Shown here: positions 63,301 to 64,000 of the stretch, piece after piece
Layout: the number at the start of each line of letters is the position of its first letter
How positions within the stretch are numbered: position 1 is the stretch's first letter
Program-made: the position numbers and the translations under genes
From: JBFWUM01 sp050247255
GTDB taxonomy: Bacteria; Acidobacteriota; Vicinamibacteria; Vicinamibacterales; UBA2999
Direction: 5' to 3'
Assembly: GCA_050247255.1 (NCBI GenBank)
Contig: JBFWUM010000011.1
Coordinates: 23,468 to 87,467, forward strand
DNA length: 64,000 nt
The notes under the pieces: model-generated
What the model saw: only the letters and a program-made list of their open reading frames with translations
Told to the model about the DNA's origin: nothing
Database searches by the model: none

Positions 63301-64000
63301 GCCGCCTCGACCTGGCGTACGGACGCAGGGCTTCCTGCCGCCGGCCGGCGCATCGACACGCCGCTGGCGACCGCCGTGTACGAAACGAGCGTCTCCACCG
63401 ACCAGCCGGTGGTGCGTGACCATAAGGTCCGCGGCGAAGCGGTGTTCCCGGCCGCCGGCTTCCTCGCGGCGGCGATCGAGGCGGCGGGTGAGCACCTCGG
63501 CGGCGCCGATCTGACGCTCGAAGGCATCCAGTTCACGCGCCCGCTGGTGATCGGTCACGCCCACGTGACCCTCCAGACGCTGGTCGAGCCGGATGGCGGG
63601 CGGGCGACGGTGCGCGTGCTGTCGCGTGCCGGCGACGCGGTGTGGGTGGAGCACATGACGTGCTCGGCGGCCGCCGCAGTGGAGCCCCCGGCTTCGCGTG
63701 CCATCACCGGTCCGGTCGTATCGGAAGCCGCCGGCGGCGCGTTCTACGCGGCATCGGCGGCGCGAGGCATTGATTACGGCCCGACGTATCAGGTGCTGAC
63801 GCGCCTGCGGGCATGCGGCCAGGGGAGCGGCCTCGCCGAGTTCGCGCTGCGCGCCGGCGGCGCGTACCGCGTGCATCCGGTATTGATCGACGCGGCGCTG
63901 CAGGCACTCGCCTCGTCACAGGACGTCACCGACCGGCGCACCTACATTCCTGCCGGCATCGATCGTCTCGACATCGTCGGGGCCATGCCCGTCGCGGGCA
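60329..64000 (+). CDS. Polyketide synthase: KS-AT-DH, continues beyond the window
   Basis: It begins 3 nt after the first PKS with a short docking-type coiled coil (SFAVIQQLKQQLADADG). Ketosynthase ~37-460 with Cys208 (TACSSS), His343 (HGTGT) and His383 (NIGHLEA). Acyltransferase with Ser658 in GHSIGEFAAA and HAFHS at ~758, a pattern associated with malonyl-CoA. Dehydratase with His956 in DHKVRGEAVFP and LIDAALQ. Numbers assume removal of the false 227 nt at 62217-62443, which restores one open frame to position 64000 (about 1148 residues seen). Further domains lie outside. Confidence 0.93.
61733..61752 (+). repeat. In-frame palindrome between KS and AT domains
   Basis: GGGCCAGC-TAAA-GCTGGCCC is a perfect 8-bp hairpin, followed by CTCACGACACATCCGGCCC. 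It encodes GPAKAGPHDTSGPHE in the linker between ketosynthase and acyltransferase of the second PKS. It is a repeat-like insertion but its core differs from the ACTTCAGT family. Confidence 0.6.
62090..62443. other. Assembly gap: 100 N between two copies of a 127-nt overlap
   Basis: 62090-62216 and 62317-62443 are identical and separated by exactly 100 N. Collapsing them restores the acyltransferase reading frame. Confidence 0.95.

Overview
This window is high-GC DNA from the chromosome of a free-living, aerobic, Gram-negative-type bacterium. The combination of alternative complex III with a caa3-type oxidase, the dnaA-dnaN-gyrB-gyrA origin region with rpmH-rnpA-yidD-yidC-khpB-mnmE-mnmG-rsmG-parA-parB on the other side, and the abundance of short palindromic repeats suggests Acidobacteriota, perhaps Vicinamibacteria-like. 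That assignment is an inference from gene content; no marker gene search was possible. Three runs of exactly 100 N (20136-20235, 34681-34780, 62217-62316) are each flanked by an identical 127-nt direct duplication. These are unmerged assembly overlaps, not biology. Deleting 227 nt at each restores an intact reading frame, so pcrA, a BACON-domain lipoprotein gene and a polyketide synthase gene are all whole across the gaps.

Layout. 1-11.3 kb (minus strand): start of atpG, then atpA, atpH, parB, parA with two parS sites, rsmG, mnmG, mnmE, khpB/jag, yidC, yidD, rnpA and rpmH. 11.3-19.5 kb (plus strand): dnaA, dnaN, gyrB and gyrA. Both strands diverge from the probable replication origin around 11.3-13.2 kb. 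19.5-30.9 kb: housekeeping genes (truncated GxxExxY nuclease-family gene, pcrA/uvrD, glmS, glmU, rsmI, a DUF885 peptidase, an fmdB-type zinc ribbon, galU, serS). 30.9-36.6 kb: a two-subunit molybdenum hydroxylase, tRNA-Ser(UGA), a BACON lipoprotein with a long Pro-Thr tail, a thioredoxin-fold protein, a zinc ribbon and a possible DHHA1 gene remnant. 36.7-49.6 kb: one respiratory operon, actABCDEF, a small membrane protein, sco, coxB (with cytochrome c domain), coxA, coxC and coxD, expected to carry electrons from quinol through cytochrome c to oxygen. 49.7-53.5 kb: a phospholipase D-type cardiolipin synthase, an EfpL/YeiP-like translation factor, a split YeeE/YedE transporter and a metallo-beta-lactamase-fold protein. 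53.7-64 kb: the start of a polyketide/lipid cluster, with an Sfp-type phosphopantetheinyl transferase, a type II thioesterase, a FAAL-ACP-KS-KR-ACP protein and a KS-AT-DH protein that runs off the end.

The most unusual feature is a population of small hairpin elements whose arms are made of short tandem repeats (working label here: tandem-arm hairpins). They fill almost the whole spacer between many neighbouring genes, share sequence between distant loci, and occur nested in one another. They also intrude into coding sequences: the ParB linker, MnmE, the GyrA tail, the ActE signal peptide and the entire Sco signal peptide. One pair of arms encloses a 5'-truncated GxxExxY (PD-(D/E)XK-superfamily) gene, which makes a nuclease-linked mobile element family a reasonable hypothesis. 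A second, separate family of 18-nt palindromes (core ACTTCAGT) is found at six places, including inside the molybdenum hydroxylase and thioesterase genes.
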